A DNA stretch of 6,804 nucleotides from Verrucomicrobiota bacterium. Lineage in GTDB: Bacteria; Verrucomicrobiota; Kiritimatiellia; JAAZAB01. The notes beneath the pieces are model-generated. The model saw only the letters and a program-made list of their open reading frames with translations. It ran no database searches and was not told the origin of the DNA. The stretch is taken from assembly GCA_018896395.1 (NCBI GenBank), contig JAHIMN010000074.1:1-6804 (forward strand), written 5' to 3'. A program made the position numbers and the translations under genes. Each line of letters begins with the position of its first letter. Within the stretch, counting starts at the first letter, position 1. Below are positions 1 through 5,904 of the stretch, one piece after another.

Positions 1-518
1 ACCACTACTACGCGGAAATAGGCTTGTTTCTGGTTCGCGCCAACTGCCAGCACGCCGTGATTAACCATAAAAATCGTGTCGCAGGTCCGTGCTTTTTTGC
101 CCATGGCATCCGCTAATCTCTGCGTAGTGGGCGTCACATAGGGAACCGTGCCCGTGCGCCCCAAGTCGTTGACGAATTCCGCAAACATCGGCCGCAGGAC
201 AATGCCCGAGGTAATGACGCCGGAGGCCCAGGGGGAATGCGTGTGAAATATGGCTTTCACGTCCGGGCGCGCGCGATACACCGCCAAATGCATGTTCACC
301 TCCGAGGTCGGCTTGCGTTTTCCCTTGATCTGCCGGCCCGTCTTTAGATCCATGCCGCACAAATCCGCCGGGATCATTTCATCCAGGGCCAGGCCGCTGG
401 GTTTCATCCAGATGATGTCGCCATCCCGCGCGCTGATGTTGCCGCCGGCGCCGGCCACCAGCCGGGCTTGAACAATTTTTATGCCGTAACGAACAAGTTC
501 TGTTCGAATCGAATCCAT
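1..518 (-). CDS. Class II aldolase/adducin-family sugar-phosphate aldolase (fuculose/rhamnulose-phosphate type), 3' part missing
   Basis: Cytoplasmic zinc-dependent aldolase that, in this family, splits a phosphorylated ketose such as L-fuculose-1-phosphate into DHAP and lactaldehyde; some relatives are epimerases (AraD) or dehydratases (MtnB). The first 172 residues lie in the window and the rest runs off the left edge. Visible motifs are GGNIS at 25-29 and an SGL segment at 41-43 (phosphate-binding region), TSE at 71-73 with Glu73 as the expected catalytic acid/base, His92 and His94 in FHTHS, and His154 in NHGVL. These zinc ligands match the E. coli FucA numbering almost exactly (73, 92, 94, 155). 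The ATG at 518 is chosen because AGGAG (bases 528-524) sits 5 bases upstream of it. The gene is codirectional with the HAD and glycosidase genes, so a shared sugar pathway is plausible. The family call is firm; the substrate is unknown, and the C-terminal residues that would help decide it are outside the window. Confidence 0.9.
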   Translation of the reverse strand, partial: MDSIRTELVRYGIKIVQARLVAGAGGNISARDGDIIWMKPSGLALDEMIPADLCGMDLKTGRQIKGKRKPTSEVNMHLAVYRARPDVKAIFHTHSPWASGVITSGIVLRPMFAEFVNDLGRTGTVPYVTPTTQRLADAMGKKARTCDTIFMVNHGVLAVGANQKQAYFRVVV

Positions 519-858
519 AGCATCTCCTGTTTGGGTTTGTGCTGACTGTTAGTGTTTATCACCTTTGGCGATCATAATATAGCCCAATTTCAACTGTTAT
601 CCTGAGCTCCACGCGTCCTCGCCTGGGCGACTTGTCCGCCATAGCCTTAGCGACGGAGGAAGCGCTTCCTGCTTCGCCAGAGCGCTACGCGAGGGCAAGC
701 CGGCGGAGCCTGCTCGCATGGCCCATCATCCGGCGTCCGTCATCCGTCGTCTGTCGTCTGGCTTCCGGCGTCCGTCGTCTGGCTTCCGTCGTCCGTCGTC
801 TGTCGTCCGTCGTCTGTCGTCCGTCGTCCGTCGTCCGTCGTCCGTCGTCCGTCATCTG
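519..858. other. Repeat-filled gap between the HAD and aldolase genes
   Basis: I see no credible gene in this 340-base stretch. Bases 519-600 are the AT-richer leader of the aldolase, with the Shine-Dalgarno at 524-528 and a TATATTATG stretch on the minus strand (581-573). I could not pair that stretch with a -35 box at acceptable spacing. Bases 601-717 hold imperfect palindromes and 727-887 a heptamer array, both listed separately. Long open frames through the array on either strand are by-products of a 7-base period without stop codons, and their translations are repetitive Arg/Ser/Pro/Val. Confidence 0.75.
631..717. repeat. Cluster of imperfect palindromes beside the heptamer array
   Basis: Three structures lie close together. 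TCCGCC (635-640) can pair with GGAGGA (655-660) with one mismatch. A perfect 14-base palindrome AGGAAGCGCTTCCT occupies 657-670. GCGAG plus GGC (689-696) can pair with GCC and CTCGC (708-710, 713-717) around a two-base bulge. The hexamer AGCGCT occurs twice, at 661-666 and 681-686. This density of self-complementarity in non-coding DNA is typical of dispersed intergenic repeats (REP/MITE-like). Whether copies exist elsewhere in the genome cannot be seen here, so the class is an inference. Confidence 0.5.
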
Positions 859-887
859 TCATCCGGCGTCTGTCGTCTGGCTTCCAC
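727..887. repeat. Heptanucleotide tandem repeat array, 22 contiguous units
   Basis: From 727 to 880 the sequence divides into exactly 22 units of 7 bases with no insertion or deletion; a degenerate 23rd unit follows at 881-887. The plus-strand consensus is C-N-T-C-Y-G-K, most often CGTCCGT, including five identical units in a row at 818-852. Variation is confined to unit positions 2, 5 and 7, apart from the last partial unit. A higher-order pattern is visible: the unit CGTCTGG occurs three times and each time is followed by a unit starting CTTCC. Such arrays resemble the short tandemly repeated repetitive sequences of cyanobacteria and heptamer arrays in other bacteria. They probably arise by replication slippage, and no function is established. 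The array overlaps the 3' end of the HAD gene, supplying its last codons and stop. Confidence 0.93.
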
Positions 888-1551
888 CGCTCCACACTGC
901 CGCCGGCACATGGCCCAGGTCCGGCGCAGTCCAGTCGGCGCCGGCCGCACTGAGCGCCGCGGCGCTGAAACTGGACGTAATGCCCAAGGCGCGCATACCG
1001 GCGGCTTTCGCGGCCTGAATGCCGTTGGGCGCATCCTCAATCACCAGCGCCACTGTCGGCGCCATATGCGCTTTGCGCGCTGCCGTCAGAAAAATATCCG
1101 GCGCAGGCTTTTTGCGCCGGACTTCGCTTCCGGTCACGCAGGCATTAAACAGGTCCGGGGTCAATCCGATTTCCCTTAAATTGCCGTTCAGTTTAACGCG
1201 ATCGGCGCTGGTGGCAATGGCCAGTTTCAGCCCGCGCCGCCGGCAAGCGGCGACAAATTCGGCAACGCCCGGCAAGGGATGCAGGCGGCCGCGGATTATG
1301 TCCAGATAGAGCGCATAGGTCCGATCCTTGTCAGCCGGCATAGTGAGCACGATGCCATATTTTTCAGCAACACCGCCCAAAAAGCGATCTTCGCCCGTGC
1401 CGACGAACGGCCGAAAGTCCTCCGGTTTGACGGCCAGCCCGTGCCGCTCGGCAAACATCCGGCCGGCGGCCTCGGCAATGAACGGCTCCGAATCGCAGAG
1501 CACGCCATCCATGTCGAAAATGACGCCTTGGATTGAGGGTTTGGGTCCCAT
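859..1551 (-). CDS. HAD-superfamily hydrolase, beta-phosphoglucomutase/sugar-phosphatase-like
   Basis: Cytoplasmic Mg-dependent phosphotransferase of the HAD IA group, 230 residues. All four HAD motifs are present: DMDGV at 13-17 (nucleophile Asp13, acid/base Asp15), motif II Thr114/Ser115 in IATSAD, motif III Lys148 in KKPAPDIF, and motif IV Glu172-Asp173 in IEDAPNGI. The small helical cap lies at about residues 20-90. Family members interconvert glucose phosphates or remove phosphate from sugar phosphates; which one this does is not decidable. The ATG at 1551 is chosen because residue 13 then falls where the family places the nucleophile. The frame stays open upstream to 1737, but that part crosses hairpins and encodes nothing recognisable. 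No clear Shine-Dalgarno precedes the ATG. The final seven residues (SQTTDAG) and the stop are read from heptamer repeat DNA, so the natural C-terminus has been altered or extended. Confidence 0.88.
   Translation of the reverse strand: MGPKPSIQGVIFDMDGVLCDSEPFIAEAAGRMFAERHGLAVKPEDFRPFVGTGEDRFLGGVAEKYGIVLTMPADKDRTYALYLDIIRGRLHPLPGVAEFVAACRRRGLKLAIATSADRVKLNGNLREIGLTPDLFNACVTGSEVRRKKPAPDIFLTAARKAHMAPTVALVIEDAPNGIQAAKAAGMRALGITSSFSAAALSAAGADWTAPDLGHVPAAVWSGGSQTTDAG
1343..1386. repeat. 44-base direct repeat, copy A (inside the HAD gene)
   Basis: These 44 bases, coding for about residues 56-70 of the HAD protein, recur in the same orientation at 4366-4409 with 42 of 44 identities. The two differences are G1347 versus A4370 and A1381 versus G4404. 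Flanking sequence shows no clear similarity on either side. Copy A is in an intact reading frame and is presumably the source copy. Confidence 0.85.
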
Positions 1552-1629
1552 GGATTTGCTTAATTTTGCACGAACATCAGCGTTGCGGTGATTATTTTTT
1601 CGGCAGCAACGGCGTGCAAACTTTTTTTT

Positions 1630-1728
1630 GGCGCACGCACCACTTTTCCTTTTAACCCAGCGGGTTTGTGCGCCTACCGCCTCGGGCGGAACAAGTCCGG
1701 CGCTTGCCGCGCTTTCAGCGCGGGCGCC
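1630..1728. repeat. Cluster of perfect-stem hairpins upstream of the HAD gene
   Basis: Three hairpin units lie side by side in 99 bases. The first has an outer stem GGCGCAC/GTGCGCC (1630-1636 with 1668-1674) enclosing AACCC/GGGTT (1654-1658 with 1662-1666). The second is CCGCC-TCG-GGCGG (1677-1689). The third has an outer stem GGCGC/GCGCC (1699-1703 with 1724-1728) enclosing CGCGCT-TTC-AGCGCG (1708-1722). All stems are perfect complements. In a leftward transcript they would lie in the glycosidase-HAD spacer, where they could block 3' exonucleases, separate expression of the two genes, or represent a dispersed palindromic repeat. No riboswitch or known RNA family was recognised. Confidence 0.65.
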
Positions 1729-1755
1729 ATAGGCCACCAGGTTTAATTCAGACAG

Positions 1756-1807
1756 GGATGACTGCGAGGTGTAGCCCTCATCCGATAATAATCCACCCCC
1801 GGGGGTG
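1756..1807 (-). terminator. Possible terminator region behind the glycosidase gene
   Basis: A perfect 14-base palindrome CACCCCCGGGGGTG (1794-1807) lies 66 bases past the glycosidase stop. A stem-loop GGATGA/TCATCC (1756-1761 with 1778-1783) follows 10 bases further on in the leftward direction. On the minus strand the palindrome is followed by GATTATTAT, a weak U-rich tail. On the plus strand the tail TTTTAT is better, but no plus-strand gene precedes it. As RNA the palindrome folds into about five base pairs with a four-base loop. A leftward terminator or attenuator is plausible, not shown. Confidence 0.35.
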
Positions 1808-1873
1808 TTTTATCGTTTCTGTTTGCATACGTCTCCCCTTTTACATCGTATTTCAGGCATGAAGCTTCTCTTA

Positions 1874-4243
1874 TTATTTGATCTCGACAATATGACTCCC
1901 GGAAGAAATCTTAAAAGCAATCTTTCTTCCGGACCCAACGTTGGACACTGGAACACGATTAATTGCAACCACTGACCGGGAGGTAATCCGGGGCGCCATA
2001 AATTCAATGCAGGCTGACCGCGTCGTCTTAATCGTAAAGCAAAAACAATTCTCCTTCTGCACAAAATCTCTGACCACAACGCCGGGGCGTGATAAGAACT
2101 CCCATCCTCCGTTGACTTTCACCCAGGTCCTCTGCTTTCCGATTTCGGCTTCGATCCGTTTCCCCGCGTAGTAAAACCCTTTCCAGGCCGACGGCTGGAG
2201 AACCCACGGATTCCCGAAGCGAACCCCGGACCCCACCATTTCAGGACCAAATATTTCTTCCAGCGCACAAAACGGCATTATCGCCGACCAGACATACCGT
2301 ATCTCTCGTCCTCCCCAATTACCGGGATAAAAATACGTATGATCGACTTTCCCCTCAGCCGGATAATTTTCATAGGCATGTCCATGCCGATTCCAGTCTT
2401 CGAGAAACTGGCCGCAAACTCGCCGGGCATATTCAGCGGCAATATCATCCCAGCCCGCCTCCTTTATGGCAAGATAGACAATATAGGTCGTGGGCGGCCA
2501 ACAATTGCCGCGCCAGTAGTTGCCATTATAATCCAATCCGTCACAATATGCCGGATCATCCCGGCTCACCGTCGGAATCAGGTTGTCACCCCAGAATTGA
2601 CGCGGATCCAAAAGCATCCGTTTCAAATTGGCTTTCACCTGATCATCGGCGATACCGGCCAGAAGCGGATAGAAAACGGTCATGGCCTTGACGCGCGAAA
2701 AACTTCCATCCCATCTCCGATCCTGAAATATGCCGCTTTCCGGGCAATACAACCGCTTGAGAATCCGATTTCGTATCCTTTGCGCTTCCCTCCTCAGCCA
2801 GCGCTCATCATCCGTCTTGCCCAGGGCCGCCGCCATGTCCGCCATTATCCGACATGCGGCACAATAAAGACTGTTCTGGCATATCAGGGTAATAGTGAGT
2901 GTCTGACTCTTACGATCAAACTCGACATCATTGGCGAGTTGTCCTCTCCGCCCATCGACAAATCCTGCCGAATAAACCGGAAGATCATCGTAACCGGTTT
3001 CATCCATCGCGTTTGAAATCATATGGCCAAATGTGTCCTTGCGGATATCCATACAGGACCCTGACTCGATCAACCCATCCCCATTCCCGTCTCGCCAGGG
3101 CATTCCATCACCCCGATCACTAAACCATGATCGTATAAAGTTCATCATGATCGGCCACGTGCGCCGGGCAAGCGCTTGGTCTCCAAGCACACTCACTGTC
3201 CGGCAATAAAGTATCGGTATAATCAGATTCCGCTGGGGGGGCACATCCGAACGCATCCATCCTTTCTTATAGATGGAAAGAATATGTTCAAGCGAAGCTG
3301 CACCAAGTCCGGGATTTTCCCACGCGGCAATATATGACGTAAAAAAATTATCCCAGCCAAACGCACCCCCTGCCTGATTCATCCCTCCCCATGTTCGATT
3401 GACAGCCGTCATGATTCTTTGACGCTTCGGATCATAGTGCCGGCTATATCCTGCCAGGCTGGCCACCGCTTCAGCCGCACCCTTACAGAAGCCTTTACTT
3501 CGCATGCGTGATCGATGATAAGCAACACCTGCATTATCGAGCTGTCGGTCAATGTTTTCAGGACGACATATGGGATAACATGCCGTGTCTGTCCGATGAG
3601 TGGAAGCAACACCCATGGCGAAATAAAGTGGAAAGTCCGGAGCCAACTCTACCGGAACAATTGCCAGGGTTTTTCCATTGACCGGCAGGCCATTAAACCA
3701 AGAGCGCTCAAGTTCCTTATATGAATCCGCACAATACGGTCTTTTTGTCTTTCCACGGAATGACAGTGAAAGCTGGACGCCATTCTGTTTGATCCTGCAT
3801 TTATCTGTTTGGGCTTCAAGAATTACTGCCGGCGCAAAGCAGCCGTTTACAAGCAATCCCATAACCGTTTGGCCTTCACTCGTATAACGGCCAATTACCG
3901 TTTTGCCGTCAAAACTCCATTCCAATACAACCCGGATCGCTTCACCGGTTTTGTATGGATAGATAATAGGACTGTTTGTGGAGTATCGGGGTTGCCAGCC
4001 AAACCGTTTTATTCCCGATGCGGTCACAGGCACACGCCATGCATAGCGCACATAACTCAAATCAGGCGCTTCCATAAAAGTCTTATCCAGAGAGAACAAG
4101 ACTTCTCGTCCGTCAAAAAGGCCTAATGCAACGTGAGGATAAAGCAATCGGATCCCCATAGCTTGAGAACCCATCGCCATGCTTACACCGCCGACGCCTA
4201 ATCGTTCGAAGGCCCCGGCATATATCTGATTTTTTGATTTCAT
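1874..4243 (-). CDS. Glycoside hydrolase with (alpha/alpha)6 barrel, trehalase/MGH1/GH63-like
   Basis: A 789-residue enzyme predicted to hydrolyse an alpha-glycosidic bond by an inverting mechanism, as in the GH37/GH63/MGH1 group. No signal peptide or membrane segment is visible, so it should act on imported oligosaccharide or a compatible solute in the cytoplasm. Roughly: residues 1-245 a beta-rich N-terminal domain; 255-665 the helical barrel; 675-789 a C-terminal beta-sandwich. Family-type motifs are GGAFGWDNFF (292-301), ETGYDDLP (415-422), NYWRGNCWPP (575-584), AYENYPAEGK (623-632) and VWSAI (651-655). By comparison with mannosylglycerate hydrolases, Asp419 is the likely general acid and Glu625 the likely general base; this is inference. 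The ATG at 4243 is preceded by AGGA (4253-4250) at 6 bases. Sampled GC is about 47-50%, lower than the genes on either side, which hints at transfer. The exact GH family and substrate are uncertain. Confidence 0.82.
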   Translation of the reverse strand: MKSKNQIYAGAFERLGVGGVSMAMGSQAMGIRLLYPHVALGLFDGREVLFSLDKTFMEAPDLSYVRYAWRVPVTASGIKRFGWQPRYSTNSPIIYPYKTGEAIRVVLEWSFDGKTVIGRYTSEGQTVMGLLVNGCFAPAVILEAQTDKCRIKQNGVQLSLSFRGKTKRPYCADSYKELERSWFNGLPVNGKTLAIVPVELAPDFPLYFAMGVASTHRTDTACYPICRPENIDRQLDNAGVAYHRSRMRSKGFCKGAAEAVASLAGYSRHYDPKRQRIMTAVNRTWGGMNQAGGAFGWDNFFTSYIAAWENPGLGAASLEHILSIYKKGWMRSDVPPQRNLIIPILYCRTVSVLGDQALARRTWPIMMNFIRSWFSDRGDGMPWRDGNGDGLIESGSCMDIRKDTFGHMISNAMDETGYDDLPVYSAGFVDGRRGQLANDVEFDRKSQTLTITLICQNSLYCAACRIMADMAAALGKTDDERWLRREAQRIRNRILKRLYCPESGIFQDRRWDGSFSRVKAMTVFYPLLAGIADDQVKANLKRMLLDPRQFWGDNLIPTVSRDDPAYCDGLDYNGNYWRGNCWPPTTYIVYLAIKEAGWDDIAAEYARRVCGQFLEDWNRHGHAYENYPAEGKVDHTYFYPGNWGGREIRYVWSAIMPFCALEEIFGPEMVGSGVRFGNPWVLQPSAWKGFYYAGKRIEAEIGKQRTWVKVNGGWEFLSRPGVVVRDFVQKENCFCFTIKTTRSACIEFMAPRITSRSVVAINRVPVSNVGSGRKIAFKISSGSHIVEIK

Positions 4244-4273
4244 ATTTTTTCCTGCGCATAATCTATATTGGCA

Positions 4274-4365
4274 CTAACTTCCCTTTTTGATTTTCAAACG
4301 AATACTGTCACCGGCCGGGAGTTTGACTTCTGCTTTTATCCCGCCAAACACTGGCGTGTGCTCTG
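4274..4365 (-). pseudogene. Remnant: C-terminal end of a lost leftward gene
   Basis: On the minus strand one frame gives a plausible protein end: about thirty residues starting PEHTPVFGGIKAEV, with alternating hydrophobic residues as in a final beta-strand domain, ending KIKKGS and TAG at 4276-4274. It stops 30 bases before the glycosidase ATG, the spacing expected of an upstream operon partner. Just upstream, at 4366, the sequence turns into a copy of part of the HAD gene in a different frame. The start and body of this gene are therefore missing. The beta-strand character would suit the end of another glycosidase or sugar-binding protein, but the family cannot be named from so little. The short open frame that continues to 4486 lacks a ribosome binding site and crosses the junction. 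Confidence 0.45.
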
Positions 4366-4409
4366 GTGAACACGATGCCATATTTTTCAGCAACACCGCC
4401 CAAGAAGCG
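4366..4409. repeat. 44-base direct repeat, copy B (displaced HAD gene fragment)
   Basis: This matches 1343-1386 at 42 of 44 positions, 3,023 bases away and in the same orientation. On the minus strand it still reads GRFLGGVAEKYGIV in the HAD frame, with one synonymous change and one Leu-to-Phe change (HAD residue 69). The frame ends at a stop (TGA) about 50 bases beyond the repeat, and the sequence further upstream has no HAD motif. It is a gene fragment, not a working paralogue. Confidence 0.85.
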
Positions 4410-4635
4410 GCCTGAGATCGCACCCAAGACCGGCAACTTCGTGCGCATGCCAGACAGTAGCATAACAAGTCGATTCCTGTCATCATGGATCCATCACGCG
4501 CAGCAATGGGACGGTCTTGGGGGGCTCCCTGTAGGCTTGCCCTGAAGTATGCGCTTCGCTTAACGGAAAAGGATTGCTGAGAAAGCTGTTCATCGTTACA
4601 CTCGCGTCACATTCGGTTACAAAGGAAAGATAAAC
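4410..4635. other. Divergent intergenic stretch in front of the URO-D-family gene
   Basis: Bases 4410-4490 have a stop-free minus-strand frame running into copy B (…RNRLVMLLSGMRTKLPVL…). I do not recognise it, and it has no upstream start with a ribosome binding site. Bases 4490-4635 are the leader of the rightward pair, ending in AAGGA (4622-4626), 9 bases before the ATG at 4636. A small stem GAAG/CTTC around 4550-4563 is the only structure seen. No convincing promoter could be fixed for either direction, although one must lie here for the rightward genes. Confidence 0.5.
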
Positions 4636-5892
4636 ATGAAAATCGTGTCCGCGGATCGCAAGATATTGAGAGCGTTGGCCAAACGCGTTGCGGAAATCGC
4701 GGATGACGCGGCAATGGAACGCCGGCGCCGGATGTGGTTTGAGCACAATGCCCTTCGATCCGCCTACCCCCTGATGCTGGTCTTTCCCGAGGGCTCGTGG
4801 GAGGAACTGCTGCCCCGCTCGTTCTGCACGTGTTCCGGGGAAAAAGCCCGCTCGTTGGAATGGGGTCTGCGCGCGAAAATCTACGGATACGAGCATTTCC
4901 AGGATGACATGGTCGTGGAAAAGGAATGGATTGTGGGAAAGTGCATCCGGAGCACGGGATGGGGACTGGAGCCCCGACGAATTCCCAGTACCCAGGCCCG
5001 GGGCGCATGGCATTTTGACCCGGTGATCAGGGAACCGTCCGATCTTAAGAAACTGCATTACCCCGAAATCTCATACGACGCTGAGTCAACGCTCCGGGAG
5101 CTGGGCGACATGCAGGCGCTCTTCGGTGATATTTTAACCGTCACCTGTAAAGGCGTGCAGCACATTTCTTACCACCTCATGAACCAGTACACGGCCCTGC
5201 GCGGCCTGGAAGAAGTGATGATCGACATGTATGCCGAACCGCAGATGCTTCATGATGCCATGGCTTTCTTCGAAGAAGGCCACCGGCGTGTCCTCCGGCA
5301 GTATGTGGAGCAGAATCTCCTCTCGTTCAACAACGACATTACCTATCATAACTCCGGCGGCAACGGCTACACCGATGAGCTGCCGTTGCCGGATGCGGAC
5401 CCCCAGCATGCGCGTCCATGCGATTTGTGGGCCAGCGCCGAGGCCCAGGAAATGGCCCAGGTCAGCCCGGCGCACCATGCCGAGTTCATTCTGAGCTACG
5501 AGAAACGCCTGCTCGCGCCCTTTGGACTGACCGGGTATGGGTGTTGCGAGGACCTGACGAGGAAACTCGACGACGTCTTTACCATTCCGCATATCCGGCG
5601 CATCTCCATCTCGCCGTGGTCCGCCGCGGCCGTATGTGCCGGAAAACTCAAGGACCATTATATCTTCTCATGGAAACCGAATCCCGCCCACTTGGTCGGC
5701 CGCTTCCATGCGGACTCAATTCGGGCATACATCGGCCACACCGTTGAGGTTGCTCAAGCCAACAACTGCGTCCTGGAAATGATCCTGAAAGACACGCACA
5801 CCTGCGAACAGCATCCGGAGCGATTTGACGAGTGGACGCAAATCGGCCGGGAAGTCATACGGGGATGTGCGGGAGCGGCGCCGGCCATGTGA
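4636..5892 (+). CDS. Uroporphyrinogen decarboxylase (URO-D) family protein, methyltransferase-like
   Basis: A 418-residue soluble protein of the URO-D/MtaA superfamily (TIM barrel). It is longer and more divergent than true HemE (about 350 residues) and lacks HemE's N-terminal RxPVWxMRQAG signature, so heme synthesis is unlikely. Relatives with this build are usually corrinoid-linked methyltransferases or uncharacterised proteins abundant in PVC genomes. Likely metal ligands are Cys303/Cys304 in GYGCCE (300-305) and Cys390 in DTHTC (386-390). These sit where MtaA-type enzymes carry an HxC pair and a later Cys that bind zinc; here Tyr301 stands in place of the His. RRISISPW (321-328) follows the Cys pair, as is usual in this subgroup. 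The start is supported by AAGGA 9 bases upstream. The stop is 12 bases before hisF, so the two are probably cotranscribed. The family is secure; substrate and cofactor are unknown. Confidence 0.8.
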   Translation: MKIVSADRKILRALAKRVAEIADDAAMERRRRMWFEHNALRSAYPLMLVFPEGSWEELLPRSFCTCSGEKARSLEWGLRAKIYGYEHFQDDMVVEKEWIVGKCIRSTGWGLEPRRIPSTQARGAWHFDPVIREPSDLKKLHYPEISYDAESTLRELGDMQALFGDILTVTCKGVQHISYHLMNQYTALRGLEEVMIDMYAEPQMLHDAMAFFEEGHRRVLRQYVEQNLLSFNNDITYHNSGGNGYTDELPLPDADPQHARPCDLWASAEAQEMAQVSPAHHAEFILSYEKRLLAPFGLTGYGCCEDLTRKLDDVFTIPHIRRISISPWSAAAVCAGKLKDHYIFSWKPNPAHLVGRFHADSIRAYIGHTVEVAQANNCVLEMILKDTHTCEQHPERFDEWTQIGREVIRGCAGAAPAM

Positions 5893-5904
5893 TCAGAAAT
5901 TGTT

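Larger units (their letters stand above)
1552..1873. other. Gap between the glycosidase and HAD genes, dominated by hairpins
   Basis: This 322-base stretch holds no gene I can support. Running leftward it contains a short AT-rich tail after the glycosidase stop, the palindrome and stem-loop at 1807-1756, the hairpin cluster at 1728-1630, an A-tract on the minus strand (1629-1622) and the leader of the HAD gene. The open frame from 1737 into the HAD gene gives a basic, Cys/Lys/Arg-rich peptide with no family resemblance and is best read as non-coding. Confidence 0.7.

Noticed and set aside
727..887. CRISPR array
   Set aside because: The unit is 7 bases with no spacers; CRISPR repeats are about 23-47 bases separated by unique spacers.
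632..1179. Long plus-strand open frames rich in Arg, Ser, Pro and Val
   Set aside because: They are produced by the heptamer array, which has no stop in any frame because 7 and 3 share no factor, and then continue antisense through the HAD gene. They carry no family motif.
1591..1619. Minus-strand promoter for the HAD gene (TTGCAC, 17 bases, AATAAT)
   Set aside because: The spacing is right, but the -35 matches only about half of the consensus and the -10 lies beside a homopolymer tract, so it is not distinguishable from chance.
1552..1737. A 62-residue N-terminal extension of the HAD protein
   Set aside because: It crosses perfect hairpins, gives a basic peptide with no resemblance to HAD proteins, and would place the nucleophile aspartate far from its normal position near residue 10-15.
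4274..4486. A 70-residue leftward gene
   Set aside because: It has no ribosome binding site, its middle is the HAD fragment read in the wrong frame, and only its last thirty or so residues look protein-like. It is treated as a remnant instead.
4483..5058. A 191-residue minus-strand open frame opposite the URO-D gene
   Set aside because: It is antisense to a clearly conserved protein, has a low-complexity composition and no recognisable motif.
4636..5892. True uroporphyrinogen decarboxylase HemE
   Set aside because: It is too long, the HemE N-terminal arginine motif is absent, and the Cys-containing motifs point to the methyltransferase-like branch.
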